Of a stretch of 64,000 nt of DNA, positions 42,241 through 50,770 are shown one piece after another (the first letter of the stretch is position 1; every line of letters starts with the position of its first letter). The stretch spans positions 186,001 to 250,000 of the forward strand of contig NZ_PQGA01000005.1 of assembly GCF_002917095.1 (NCBI RefSeq). The letters are read 5' to 3'. The position numbers were made by a program, and so were the translations under genes. Under the pieces are notes generated by a model. It worked only from the letters and a program-made list of their open reading frames with translations, was not told where the DNA came from and ran no database searches. The stretch comes from Paraburkholderia eburnea (GTDB taxonomy: Bacteria; Pseudomonadota; Gammaproteobacteria; Burkholderiales; Burkholderiaceae).

Positions 42241-43608
42241 ATGAAGACGATCTTTTCCCCCACGCGCCTTGTGCGCATGACGGTTGCGGCCGCAACGTTC
42301 TCCGCCGCGGCGCTGACTGCGCCGCTTACCGCCAGCGCAGCCGATGCGCCCGCCGCCACCAACAAGGCCGATGCCGCGCTGATCGCGCACGGCGAATATC
42401 TCGCGCGCGCCGGCGACTGTATCGCCTGCCACACCACGAAAGGCGGCAAACCCTTCGCGGGCGGTTTGAAATTCGACACGCCGATCGGCGCGATCTACTC
42501 GACCAACATCACCCCGGATGCCGATACCGGCATCGGCAAGTGGAGTTACGAGGACTTCGCCAAGGCCGTGCGCGAAGGCGTGCGCCCGAACGGCGAGACG
42601 CTCTATCCGGCGATGCCCTTCCCGTCCTACGCGCGTCTTTCCGATGACGACATGAAGGCGCTCTACGCGTACTTCACGCAGGGCGTGGCGAGCGTCACGG
42701 CGCAAAACCGCGCGGTGGACATTCCCTGGCCGCTCTCGATGCGCTGGCCGCTCGGCATCTGGCGCGCGATGTTCGCGCCGAAGGTGCAGGCGTTCGATCC
42801 GTCGCATTACAACGATGCGATCGTCTCGCGCGGCGCGTATCTGGTGCAGGGTCTCGGCCATTGTGGCGCGTGCCACACGCCGCGCGCGCGCACGATGCAG
42901 GAGCTCGCGCTGACCGATCTCGAAGGCGACGACTTCCTCGCAGGCGGCGCGCCGATCGACGGCTGGGTGCCCGCGAGCCTGCGCGGTAATCCGCGTACCG
43001 GCATCGGCGCGTGGAGCGAGGACGACATCGTCCAGTTCCTGAAAACAGGCCGCAATCTGCACACGGCGGCGTTCGGCGGCATGACCGACGTGGTCCAGCA
43101 CAGCATGCAGTACATGACCGATGCCGATCTGCTCGCCATGGCCCGCTATCTGAAGACGCTGCCGTCGAGCGACGCGAAGGAAACGCCGTACGCCTACGAT
43201 GCCGCCGCCAGTCACGCGCTGCAAAGCGGCGATGCCAGCGCGCGCGGCGCGGCGGTCTATCGCGACAACTGCATGGCCTGCCACCGTAGCGACGGACACG
43301 GCTACACGCGCGTGTTCCCCGCGCTCGGCGGCAACCCCGTCGTGCAGGGCACGGACGCCACTTCGCTGATCCACGTGCTGCTCACGGGCGCCGCGCTGGA
43401 AGGCACGAAGACGGCGCCTTCGACCTTCACGATGCCGGCGTTCGGCTGGCGCCTCTCCGACCAGGAAGTCGCCGACGTGGCCACCTTCGTGCGCACGAGT
43501 TGGGGCAACACCGGCGCGCCGGTCAGCGCCGGCGACGTCGCCAAGGTGCGCAAAACCGTGAGCGTCGCCGTGCCCGAGTTGCCGCCGGGTGCTTCGCTCA
43601 AGCGCTAA
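42241..43608 (+). CDS. Triheme cytochrome c subunit of the gluconate dehydrogenase complex
   Basis: A 455-residue membrane-anchored cytochrome c that passes electrons from the flavoprotein to ubiquinone or an oxidase. Three haem sites are seen: CIACH (60-64), CGACH (208-212) and CMACH (344-348). A signal peptide covers residues 1-34. Methionine ligands lie in PAMPFPSYARLSDDDM and similar segments. The true start is the ATG at 42241, 9 bp after the large-subunit stop; the long upstream frame is a shadow of the flavoprotein gene. Gene order small-large-cytochrome is the classic one. Confidence 0.93.
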   Translation: MKTIFSPTRLVRMTVAAATFSAAALTAPLTASAADAPAATNKADAALIAHGEYLARAGDCIACHTTKGGKPFAGGLKFDTPIGAIYSTNITPDADTGIGKWSYEDFAKAVREGVRPNGETLYPAMPFPSYARLSDDDMKALYAYFTQGVASVTAQNRAVDIPWPLSMRWPLGIWRAMFAPKVQAFDPSHYNDAIVSRGAYLVQGLGHCGACHTPRARTMQELALTDLEGDDFLAGGAPIDGWVPASLRGNPRTGIGAWSEDDIVQFLKTGRNLHTAAFGGMTDVVQHSMQYMTDADLLAMARYLKTLPSSDAKETPYAYDAAASHALQSGDASARGAAVYRDNCMACHRSDGHGYTRVFPALGGNPVVQGTDATSLIHVLLTGAALEGTKTAPSTFTMPAFGWRLSDQEVADVATFVRTSWGNTGAPVSAGDVAKVRKTVSVAVPELPPGASLKR

Positions 43609-43628
43609 AACGTTCCGGCGTTGAGACT

Positions 43629-43657
43629 TCGATGCGCTGAGTCATGCAGCGCATCGA
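43629..43657 (+). terminator. Hairpin after the cytochrome c gene
   Basis: An 11-bp perfect stem TCGATGCGCTG (43629-43639) pairs with CAGCGCATCGA (43647-43657) around a 7-base loop, 21 bp after the stop. It lacks a U-run and may need Rho or act on mRNA stability. Confidence 0.55.
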
Positions 43658-43823
43658 ATAAAGCACCAACGGCACTGGCGCCTTCACCACGACTCCGTAA
43701 AATCCACGCCTTTTTTCCGCGCGCAGGCCGCGGACCGCCACGCGTTTGTTCGCGAGGCGGTCGGTTCTTGCGCGCATAACAAGAGACCGCAGCATGGCGG
43801 TCCATCTCTCATCGAGACAACAC

Positions 43824-45020
43824 ATGATGAAAAAACACCTGATCTCTGCACCGATTCTGATGTCGCTCGCGGGCGTCGCGGCGGCGCAGGGCTCCGTCAC
43901 GCTCTACGGAATCGTCGATGCGGGCATCACCTACCGCAGCAATGAACGCACCGGCAGCCCGGGCGCGTATCAAGGCCATTCGGACGTGGGCGTGACGAGC
44001 GGCAACCTCTCGGGTAGCCGCTGGGGGCTCAAGGGCCAGGAAGACCTCGGCAACGGTCTTGCCGCGATCTTCCTGCTCGAAGACGGCTTCGACATCAGCA
44101 ACGGCACCTCGGGACAAGGCGGCCGCCTGTTCGGCCGCCAGGCCTTCGTGGGCCTCAGCGACAAGCAATACGGCTCGCTCACGATGGGCCGCCAGTACAC
44201 CTCGCTCAACGACTTCGTGTCGCCCGTCGCGCCGGTCAGCGTGCTGGGCGGCTTCGGCGCGCATCCCGGCGATATCGACGATCTGGATCAGACCACGCGC
44301 GTCGACAACTCGGTCAAGTACACGAGCGCGAACTACTCGGGCTTCACGTTCGGCGCGTTGTACGGCTTCGGCGGCCAGCCAGGCAGCCTCAAGCGCAAGA
44401 ACACGTGGAGCGTGGGCGGCAGCTACGCCAACGGTCCGCTGCAGGTGGGCGTGGGCTACGAGCGCTCAGACAACAGCAAGACGGGCCTCACCGATACCAC
44501 CTACGGCAAGTGGCAAGGCACCTACGACGGCACCTTCAACTCGTCGATCAACGAAGGCTATGCGAGCGCGCAATCGCAACAGGTGATCGCGGCGGGCGCG
44601 ACGTGGGACTTCGGCGCGGCGCTGGTGGGTGTGAACTACAGCAACGTGCAATACAAGGCCGGCACGAACTCGCTTTACTCGGGCACGGCGAACTTCAATA
44701 TCGCCGGTGTGTTCGGCATGTGGAACGTGCAGCCGCGCGCGCACCTGTTCGCGGGCTACAGCTACACGCGCGGCAGCAAGGTCGACGGCCTCGACGATGC
44801 AGCGCAATACCACAACGTCTCGCTCGGCGCGCTTTACGATCTGTCGAAGCGCTCGACCGTGTACCTGCTCGCGGGCTATCAGCACGCTTCGGGCATGACG
44901 CTCGACGCGCTCGGCGAGCCGGTGGCGGCGACGGCATCGGTGTCGGACAAGGGCAACAGCCATTCGTCGGCGGCACAGTCGCAGGCAATCGTGAGCGTGG
45001 GCTTCCGTCAGAAGTTCTAA
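43824..45020 (+). CDS. Outer-membrane porin, Burkholderia general porin family
   Basis: A 398-residue porin. The signal peptide (MMKKHLISAPILMSLAGVAA) is followed by QGSVTLYGIVDAGITYRS. GSRWGLKGQEDLGNGLAAIF is the second family block, and the C-terminus is VGFRQKF, with a final Phe for BAM recognition. The start at 43824 gives a normal signal peptide. An in-frame ATG at 43794 would add 10 polar residues. It is monocistronic with a hairpin after it. It is a distant paralogue of the porin at 27.5 kb and has no neighbour that suggests a substrate. Confidence 0.94.
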   Translation: MMKKHLISAPILMSLAGVAAAQGSVTLYGIVDAGITYRSNERTGSPGAYQGHSDVGVTSGNLSGSRWGLKGQEDLGNGLAAIFLLEDGFDISNGTSGQGGRLFGRQAFVGLSDKQYGSLTMGRQYTSLNDFVSPVAPVSVLGGFGAHPGDIDDLDQTTRVDNSVKYTSANYSGFTFGALYGFGGQPGSLKRKNTWSVGGSYANGPLQVGVGYERSDNSKTGLTDTTYGKWQGTYDGTFNSSINEGYASAQSQQVIAAGATWDFGAALVGVNYSNVQYKAGTNSLYSGTANFNIAGVFGMWNVQPRAHLFAGYSYTRGSKVDGLDDAAQYHNVSLGALYDLSKRSTVYLLAGYQHASGMTLDALGEPVAATASVSDKGNSHSSAAQSQAIVSVGFRQKF

Positions 45021-45034
45021 GCACCACAATGCAA

Positions 45035-45068
45035 CAGGGCACGCGGCGCTCATGCGCGGCGTGCCCTG
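45035..45068 (+). terminator. Hairpin after the porin gene
   Basis: CAGGGCACGC (45035-45044) pairs with GCGTGCCCTG (45059-45068); GCGC pairs extend the stem inward. No U-run follows. Confidence 0.6.
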
Positions 45069-45146
45069 TGTGGGATCCGTCCAGCGGGCGAACCTTTACG
45101 TGATTCGATCAGGAATCCATATCAATCCTGACAAATCCGGAAAACT

Positions 45147-45365
45147 TCAGTGCAGAACCTCGGGACGCGCGAGCAGGCCGATGAATTCCTCCATCGAAAG
45201 CGCCGGGGCAAGCTCGGAGAGCGTCGAATAGATCACGGTGTCATAGATGGCCGAGCCCGCTGCCGATTCCAGTTCGACGCCGGCGACGGCGGCGCGATAC
45301 TCCGCACGCTCGTGGGCGATCGAGAGAATCAGCTGAGCTTCGGATTTGGAGAATGGCGTCTTCAT
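45147..45365 (-). CDS. Small hypothetical protein
   Basis: A 72-residue acidic helical protein, starting MKTPFSKSEAQLILSIAHER and ending LLARPEVLH. I do not recognise it. It has no cysteine, signal or membrane helix. Codon choice looks like that of a real gene, and the third-position GC is high. An AGGA is present but lies only 1-2 bases from the ATG, so the start is doubtful. It is 86 bp downstream of the TraB/GumN gene on the same strand and could be its operon partner. Confidence 0.5.
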   Translation of the reverse strand: MKTPFSKSEAQLILSIAHERAEYRAAVAGVELESAAGSAIYDTVIYSTLSELAPALSMEEFIGLLARPEVLH

Positions 45366-45451
45366 ATCCTGGCTAACGGCGTCGGCGCAGCAACCTTTAG
45401 GGCAAGGCGCGGTAAGAAACCGCCTCTCCGCACGCAAGCAGAACGAAAGAT

Positions 45452-46510
45452 TCAACGCGCCGCGACCTCGTGCGGCGGCATCACAGGCTCCGGTGCCGTG
45501 GCGGGCGGCGTGATCGTATAGCCCGCCTCGCGCAGATGCGCAAGCAGCGAACGGTCGCCGAAGAAGTGCCCCGCACCGACCGCCACGAGGATCGGCCCCT
45601 TGCCATAGAAATAGCCGTCCTGCGCCAGCGTGGCCGCGAAAAGATCGGTGCCGCGCGCGAACAGGTATTGGCTGAAATCGTAATGCGCGTCGCTTTCGCC
45701 CGGATAGCGCGCGTTCGCCAGACGCTCCAGCGCCGCCGCATCGCCTCTGGCCCACGCCGCCTGAAACGATTCGTACGAGACTTCTCCCGGCGTTTTCGCG
45801 CCGTGCAACCCTGCGCACACGCTTTGCAAGAACGCCTCCTGATCGGCGGCGGGCATGTCGTCGAACAGTTGCATGCCCTGCTCCATCGTTTCCAGATAGA
45901 TCAGCGGAATTTGCCGCCGATGCGCCAGCATTTCCAGTCGCTCGTCGATGCCGGGAAACACCAGCGGCGACGCCGACCTCACAAAATGCACCCGCTTCGA
46001 GTCATCGGTGGACCAGCGCCATTGACGCAGACGCACGGCCTGCACCGCAAAGGCCGCCAGCCACGGTTTGGTCTGGAAAAACGCGTGTATGTCAGCGCCG
46101 CTGTCGCGCGCGCAGCGCGCAAGCGATTCGGCCGTCATCGAACTCACGTGGTTGGTGAGATTGTCGCTCGCGGGATAGAAGCCAATGCGCCGGACCGTCA
46201 GCGTGTCCTCCGGCGTCGGCTTCGTGTGCGTTTCCAGCACGATCGCCTGCACGCCGTCCGCGATCGAGGCAAGTGCTGCGTTCACGCGCGGATCATCGCT
46301 CGCGAGAGCGTGGATCGTCGGCAACAGGATCAGGATGGGATGCCCGGGCGAGCGCGCGATCCAGACGGGCGGATGGTCTTGGTCGGCGACGAGCCTGGGC
46401 GTGGGCACGGGAACCTGCGTTTGCGCGAGCGTCGCGTTCGCGGCGGCGAACAGCAGCACCGCGCAAAGCGTCGCGCGCCATCTCCCGCGGATATGCCTGC
46501 TGCCTGTCAT
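45452..46510 (-). CDS. TraB/GumN family protein
   Basis: A 352-residue exported protein of the TraB/GumN group, distant relatives of Tiki-type metalloproteases. A signal peptide covers about residues 1-30 (GRWRATLCAVLLFAAANATLA). The first family motif is ILLPTIHALASDD, in the place of the usual G-T-x-H. The last is ILVAVGAGHFFGDRSLLAHL, with the second conserved histidine and the G-L/H-L-x-G-x-x-G-like end. A conserved Glu is in IVLETHTKP. It may be a periplasmic metallopeptidase. The start at 46510 gives a better signal than the ATG at 46543. It lies back to back with a decayed LysR gene. Confidence 0.82.
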   Translation of the reverse strand: MTGSRHIRGRWRATLCAVLLFAAANATLAQTQVPVPTPRLVADQDHPPVWIARSPGHPILILLPTIHALASDDPRVNAALASIADGVQAIVLETHTKPTPEDTLTVRRIGFYPASDNLTNHVSSMTAESLARCARDSGADIHAFFQTKPWLAAFAVQAVRLRQWRWSTDDSKRVHFVRSASPLVFPGIDERLEMLAHRRQIPLIYLETMEQGMQLFDDMPAADQEAFLQSVCAGLHGAKTPGEVSYESFQAAWARGDAAALERLANARYPGESDAHYDFSQYLFARGTDLFAATLAQDGYFYGKGPILVAVGAGHFFGDRSLLAHLREAGYTITPPATAPEPVMPPHEVAAR

Positions 46511-46553
46511 TGTTCGACCCCGCCTGAGGGAAGGCCCGTTCATAGCTTACGCC

Positions 46554-46994
46554 ATGCGATGCGCCGCCTCCGTGCGCCAGGCCACACGTGTGCAGGCGAT
46601 GCAGAACTACGTGAACATCGTCGAACGCGGCAGCTTCACGCAGGCCGCCGAGGTGCTGCAACTACACCGCCCCACCGTCACCAAGGCCGTACAGCAACTG
46701 GAGGTGGAACTGGGCATCCACCTGCTCAACCGCAGCACGCGGCGCGTGAGCACGACAGCCGAAGGCGAGGCGTTCTATCAACGCTGCGTGCCTCTGCTGG
46801 CCAACGTCAACGAGACCTTCGCCTCGTTCGCGCAATTCGCGCAGAACCGGCCGCAACCGACGCGTGATGGACTCGAGGTCACGACCGACGCGGCGCACTC
46901 AAGCCCGCGATCGACCGCACGTTCGCGTTCGAGCAGATCGCCGACGCGCATCGCTACACGGAAGCGGGCGAGCAGGCCGGCAAGATCGTGGTGA
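46554..46994 (+). pseudogene. Truncated LysR-family regulator (DNA-binding half only)
   Basis: Residues about 16-95 are a good LysR winged helix and linker: MQNYVNIVERGSFTQAAEVL, QLEVELGIHLLNRSTRRVS, then EAFYQRCVPLLANVNE. After AQNRPQPT (about 46860) the similarity stops and the frame runs through arginine/serine-rich nonsense to a stop at 46994. The effector-binding domain of about 200 residues is missing. Within 40 bp, in another frame, the tail of a dehydrogenase begins. This is best read as a deletion that fused the two genes. The head before MQNY also lacks the usual M-D-R start, so the 5' end may be damaged as well. Confidence 0.8.
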
Positions 46995-47021
46995 CGCTCC
47001 AGGCCTTCAACCGGCGGCGCT
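46892..47021 (+). pseudogene. C-terminal remnant of a medium-chain (zinc/quinone) dehydrogenase
   Basis: In the frame starting at 46892, GALKPAIDRTFAFEQIADAH is followed by RYTEAGEQAGKIVVTL. This is the characteristic last strand and helix of MDR-family alcohol dehydrogenases and quinone oxidoreductases. Only about 36 residues remain and the original stop is gone. It abuts the truncated LysR gene on its left and hpd on its right. Confidence 0.75.
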
Positions 47022-48134
47022 TTAGCTGCCCTGCGCCGCGCGCGCCTTCGCAAGCACGTCGAGATTGCCTTCGCCGAAACCGTGGTGGCCGCTGCGCTGC
47101 ACCACTTCGAAAAAGATCTCGCCCGCGCGGCGCTTCACGAAGGTCTGGAAGAACAGGCGCGGCACGCCGTCTGCGCCGATCTCGCCGTCGATCAGGATAT
47201 GGCGTTTGCGCAGCGCCTCCAGATCGACGCCATGGGCCGGCAGGCGCGCATCGACCGAATCGTAATAGGCGGCGGGCGGCTCGACGAACTCGACGCCGTT
47301 CGCCATCAGCGCGTCGATGCACGGCACGATGTCGTCGGTCGCCAGTGCAATGTGCTGCACGCCCTCGCCCGGATGATCGGGCAGATAGTCGTGCATCAGT
47401 TGGGTACGGCGCGTGCCTTCCTCATACACGGGAATGCGGATGTCGCCGTCCGGCGACACCATCACGCGCGACTCCTGCGCGACGTGCCAGTTCGCGTTGA
47501 TCTCGTGGATCTCGCGGAAATGCAGCAGGTCGCGATAAAAATCGAGCCATTCGCCGATACGCCCCGCCCCCACCGTCTGCGTGAGGTGATCGACGCGTTG
47601 CAGGCCCGTGCCGCTGTGTTCGAGATCGGCCTGCGCCGTGCTCACGTCGACGGGGCGAAAGTCGATGTCGAAGATCGAAATATCGCCCACGCCGCCGCGC
47701 TGGCCGCCACGGCCGCGCCAGCGATCGACGAAATAGATGTGCGAGTCGCCGATGCCCTGAATGGCCGGAATGCGCAACTCGCCCGCGCCGATGCGCTCGC
47801 CTTCGTAGGCCCATGCGCCCAGACGCAGCGCGTGCTCGAAGGCGCGCCGCGCGCTCTCCACCCGCACGCCGATCGCGCAGATGCCCATGCCGTACTCCTC
47901 GGCATAGCGGGCGGCGAACGAATCGGGTTCGGCGTTGACGAGGAAATTCATCTGGCCCTGACGCCAGAGCGTCACGTCCTTGCTGATATGACGCGCGATG
48001 GCCTTGAACCCCAGTTGCGCGAGCTGCGCCGCCAGCGCCGCCGGCTCGGGCGCCGCGAATTCGACGAACTCGAGCCCGGCCATGCCGAGCGGATTGGGCT
48101 GCTCCGGCGTGGCGGAAACAGGGTTGGACTGCAT
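47022..48134 (-). CDS. hpd: 4-hydroxyphenylpyruvate dioxygenase
   Basis: A 370-residue Fe(II) enzyme that turns 4-hydroxyphenylpyruvate into homogentisate in tyrosine catabolism. Two vicinal-oxygen-chelate domains are seen. The iron ligands are His in RVDHLTQTV, His in GVQHIALATDD and Glu in IFFEVVQRSG. RLFFQTFVKR and FGEGNLDVL, near the end, are typical. The start MQSNPVS (48134) has AGGAG 8 bases ahead; the longer frame to 48323 is not supported. It is divergent from an MHS transporter over a 421-bp gap. No homogentisate dioxygenase gene is in the window. Confidence 0.95.
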   Translation of the reverse strand: MQSNPVSATPEQPNPLGMAGLEFVEFAAPEPAALAAQLAQLGFKAIARHISKDVTLWRQGQMNFLVNAEPDSFAARYAEEYGMGICAIGVRVESARRAFEHALRLGAWAYEGERIGAGELRIPAIQGIGDSHIYFVDRWRGRGGQRGGVGDISIFDIDFRPVDVSTAQADLEHSGTGLQRVDHLTQTVGAGRIGEWLDFYRDLLHFREIHEINANWHVAQESRVMVSPDGDIRIPVYEEGTRRTQLMHDYLPDHPGEGVQHIALATDDIVPCIDALMANGVEFVEPPAAYYDSVDARLPAHGVDLEALRKRHILIDGEIGADGVPRLFFQTFVKRRAGEIFFEVVQRSGHHGFGEGNLDVLAKARAAQGS

Positions 48135-48555
48135 GCGGGAAGCTCCTGATATCAGACGATGAAGCGTCGAAAGAAAAACGATGAAACCAGGCGGCGGATA
48201 CAACCAGAGAGTGCGTGCAGAACGGGCGCGGCGCAAGCCCCGGCGCCTCGTCGTGAACCTCATTGCAAACCCCATTACGGCACCCGGCCGCCGCGCCGCA
48301 ATTTTAACCAATTCGTACATCACGCCAAGGATGGCGTTACCGCCATGGGCGTGCCGTCCTCCGTGCTAACCCTCAAAGCGTTCGATAATCGCACGTCGAT
48401 GGGCGATAATCGCGCAAATCGCGCGTTGTGTGCATTGATCCGGCGCGCACGCCGCCCTATGCTCCGTTTCACCGCCGCTGACCACACGATCAGCCACGCG
48501 ACAAATCAGGCAGAAACATCAGGCAGACCACGCTGCCGGGACTGGAGACAATCTC
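48135..48555. promoter_or_regulatory. Divergent control region of hpd and the MHS transporter
   Basis: No gene is recognised. CGATAATCG occurs twice, at 48383-48391 and 48404-48412, exactly 21 bp (two helical turns) apart. The right copy is part of the perfect palindrome GCGATAATCGC (48403-48413). This is a good two-site operator candidate, nearer to the transporter start (48556) than to hpd (48134). Confidence 0.5.
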
Positions 48556-49875
48556 ATGACCCCCACCCTCGAATCCACGGGCGCGGCCGAGCCGTCCAAC
48601 GCCAGCCGCGCACGCAGCCAGGCGAAGAAAGCGGCGCTTGGCAGCTTCGTCGGCGCCGTCGTCGACTGGTACGACTTCCTGCTCTACGGCATCGTCGCCG
48701 CGCTGGTCTTCAACGCCGAATTCTTCCCCGCCATCGGCAAGAATATGGGCACGCTCGCCGCCTTCGCCACCTTCGGCGTGGGCTTCCTGTTCCGGCCGCT
48801 GGGCGGCGTGGTGTTCGGCCATTATGGCGACCGCCTCGGGCGCAAGCGCATGCTCGTGCTCACCGTCATGCTGATGGGCCTGTCCACGGTCGCCATCGGC
48901 CTGCTGCCCACCTTCGCGACGATCGGCTGGTGGGCGCCCGTGCTGCTCGTGCTGATGCGCGCGATCCAGGGCTTCGCGGTCGGCGGCGAGTGGGGCGGCG
49001 CGGCGCTCATGGCCGTCGAAAGCGCGCCCAAGGGCAAGAAAGCGTTCTATAGCAGCGGCGTGCAGGTGGGTTATGGCGTGGGCCTCGTGCTCGCGACCGG
49101 CATCGTGGCGCTGCTGAGCCATCTGCTGGGCGAGACGGCGTTCCGCTCGTGGGGCTGGCGTCTGCCCTTCGTCTTCAGCGTCGTGCTGGTGCTGATCGGC
49201 CTGTGGGTGCGTTCGAGCATGGACGAGTCGAAGGAATTCGTCGAAAAGGTCGAGCACGGCGATCACAAGCTCAAGATGCCGGTGCTCGAAGCGCTCACGC
49301 GCCATCCGAAGGCCTTCCTCTACATCGTCGCGCTGCGCCTGGCCGAACTCTTCACGATGTACATCGTGACGGCCTTCGCGCTGAGCTATTCGACGACCAA
49401 CCTCGGCCTCTCGCGCGATCTGTTCCTGGGCATTGGCCTCTTTGTCGGCGCGCTGTCGTGCGTGACGATTCCCTGCTTCGCGTGGCTTGCCGACCGCCTC
49501 GGCCTGCGCCGCATCTATCTGATCGGCGCGGTGATCGGCCTGGCCAGCGCGGTGCCCTTCTTCCTCGCGCTCGAAGCCCGCTCGACGCTGTGGATCGTGA
49601 TCTTCTCGGTGGCGCTCGCGAACCTCGCGCACGACATGGTGGTGAGCGTGCAGCAGCCGCTCTTCACCGAACTGTTCGGCGCCGAATACCGCTACAGCGG
49701 CGCGGGCGTGGGCTATCAGTTCGCCAGCGTCGTGGGCGGCGGCTTCACGCCGTTCATCGCCGTGGCGCTGGTGGGCGTGGGCAACGGCTCGTGGCATCTG
49801 GTGGCCGCGTATCTGGCGCTCGGCTGCCTGATTTCGCTGGTCGTCGCCGCGCGCATGAAGCCCGCGCAGGCCTGA
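48556..49875 (+). CDS. MFS transporter, metabolite:proton symporter (MHS/ShiA) family
   Basis: A 439-residue, 12-helix symporter. The MHS marks are SFVGAVVDWYDFLLYGIVAA in helix 1, FRPLGGVVFGHYGDRLGRKR in loop 2-3, and QGFAVGGEWGGAALMAVESA in helix 4. Relatives import shikimate, 2-oxoglutarate, proline or aromatic acids. GGAG lies about 10 bases before the ATG. It is divergent from hpd and followed by an IclR regulator, so an aromatic or keto acid is a reasonable substrate guess. Confidence 0.93.
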   Translation: MTPTLESTGAAEPSNASRARSQAKKAALGSFVGAVVDWYDFLLYGIVAALVFNAEFFPAIGKNMGTLAAFATFGVGFLFRPLGGVVFGHYGDRLGRKRMLVLTVMLMGLSTVAIGLLPTFATIGWWAPVLLVLMRAIQGFAVGGEWGGAALMAVESAPKGKKAFYSSGVQVGYGVGLVLATGIVALLSHLLGETAFRSWGWRLPFVFSVVLVLIGLWVRSSMDESKEFVEKVEHGDHKLKMPVLEALTRHPKAFLYIVALRLAELFTMYIVTAFALSYSTTNLGLSRDLFLGIGLFVGALSCVTIPCFAWLADRLGLRRIYLIGAVIGLASAVPFFLALEARSTLWIVIFSVALANLAHDMVVSVQQPLFTELFGAEYRYSGAGVGYQFASVVGGGFTPFIAVALVGVGNGSWHLVAAYLALGCLISLVVAARMKPAQA

Positions 49876-49904
49876 TACGACAGACGATTTCGCCGATGAA
49901 AAAG

Positions 49905-49929
49905 AGGCCGGGCGCATGCCCGGCCTTTT
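49905..49929 (+). terminator. Intrinsic terminator after the MHS gene
   Basis: AGGCCGGGC (49905-49913) pairs with GCCCGGCCT (49918-49926) around GCAT. TTTT follows, and A's precede it on the left, so it may also work in reverse. Confidence 0.8.
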
Positions 49930-49975
49930 GCGCTGATATGCATCACATCGATGCGCACACAACCTTCATGCCGAC

Positions 49976-50758
49976 ATGAAAACGACGCCCCCAGCCAGGA
50001 CCCTCGACAAACGCGACTGGATCGCGGGCCTGGAAAAAGGTCTCGCGATTCTCGAAGCGTTCGACAGCGAGCACGCGCGCATGACCGCGACCCAGGCCGC
50101 CGAGCGCACGGGCCTCTCGCGCACGGCCGCGCGGCGCTATCTGCTCACGCTCGAATCGCTGGGCTATGTCCATACCGATGGGCGTCTCTTCGGCCTCACG
50201 CCGCGCGTGTTGCGGGTGGGCTGGTCGTATTTCGATTCGGCGCGCCTGCCGCGCACCGTGCAGCCTTATCTTCAGCAATTGAGCGCGACGCTCAACGAAT
50301 CGGCCTACGTGAGCGTGCTCGACGGCTGGGATCTGGTCGTGATCGCGCGCAACGGCGTCTCGCGCGTGATGACGACGGGCTTCGTGCTGGGTGCGCGCGT
50401 GCCCGCGCCGCTGATCTCGCCAGGCGTCGTGCTGCTCGCCTACAAGGAAGACCAGCAGGCGGTTTCCGCATGGCTAGACGGCGTGGAGCTCACGCCCTTC
50501 ACGCCACACACGCTCACGAGCGCGACGCGTCTGCGCGAAAAAATCGTACGGGCGCGCGCCGATGGCTACGCACTCATCGAACAGCAATTGCAGGTGGGCG
50601 TGCGCGGCGTGGCGGTGCCGCTGCGCAACCGTGGCGGCGAGGTGATCGCCGCGTTGAGCACGAATATGTCGATCGGCAACGAAAGCCCGGAGGCCGCCGT
50701 GCAGCGCGTGCTGCCGCATCTGCAGGAAACCGCGCTGGCGATGTTGAATGTGCTCTAG
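49976..50758 (+). CDS. IclR-family transcriptional regulator (PcaR/PobR-like)
   Basis: A 260-residue regulator. The winged helix covers about residues 15-75 (LEKGLAILEAFDSEHARMTA, ERTGLSRTAARRYLLTLESL). The GAF-like effector domain follows (LNESAYVSVLDGWDLVVIAR, ISPGVVLLAYKE). The spacing G-L-E-K-G-L-A-I-L-E-x-F is typical of the PcaR/PobR/CatR branch, which answers to aromatic acids such as protocatechuate or beta-ketoadipate. Adjacent genes (MHS transporter, hpd) fit aromatic catabolism. It has its own short leader after a terminator. Confidence 0.92.
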   Translation: MKTTPPARTLDKRDWIAGLEKGLAILEAFDSEHARMTATQAAERTGLSRTAARRYLLTLESLGYVHTDGRLFGLTPRVLRVGWSYFDSARLPRTVQPYLQQLSATLNESAYVSVLDGWDLVVIARNGVSRVMTTGFVLGARVPAPLISPGVVLLAYKEDQQAVSAWLDGVELTPFTPHTLTSATRLREKIVRARADGYALIEQQLQVGVRGVAVPLRNRGGEVIAALSTNMSIGNESPEAAVQRVLPHLQETALAMLNVL

Positions 50759-50770
50759 CCGGGCGCGCTG

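Noticed and set aside
40415..42295. 626-codon minus-strand frame opposite the GMC flavoprotein
   Set aside because: Shadow frame; the plus strand carries the FAD motif and correct operon overlaps.
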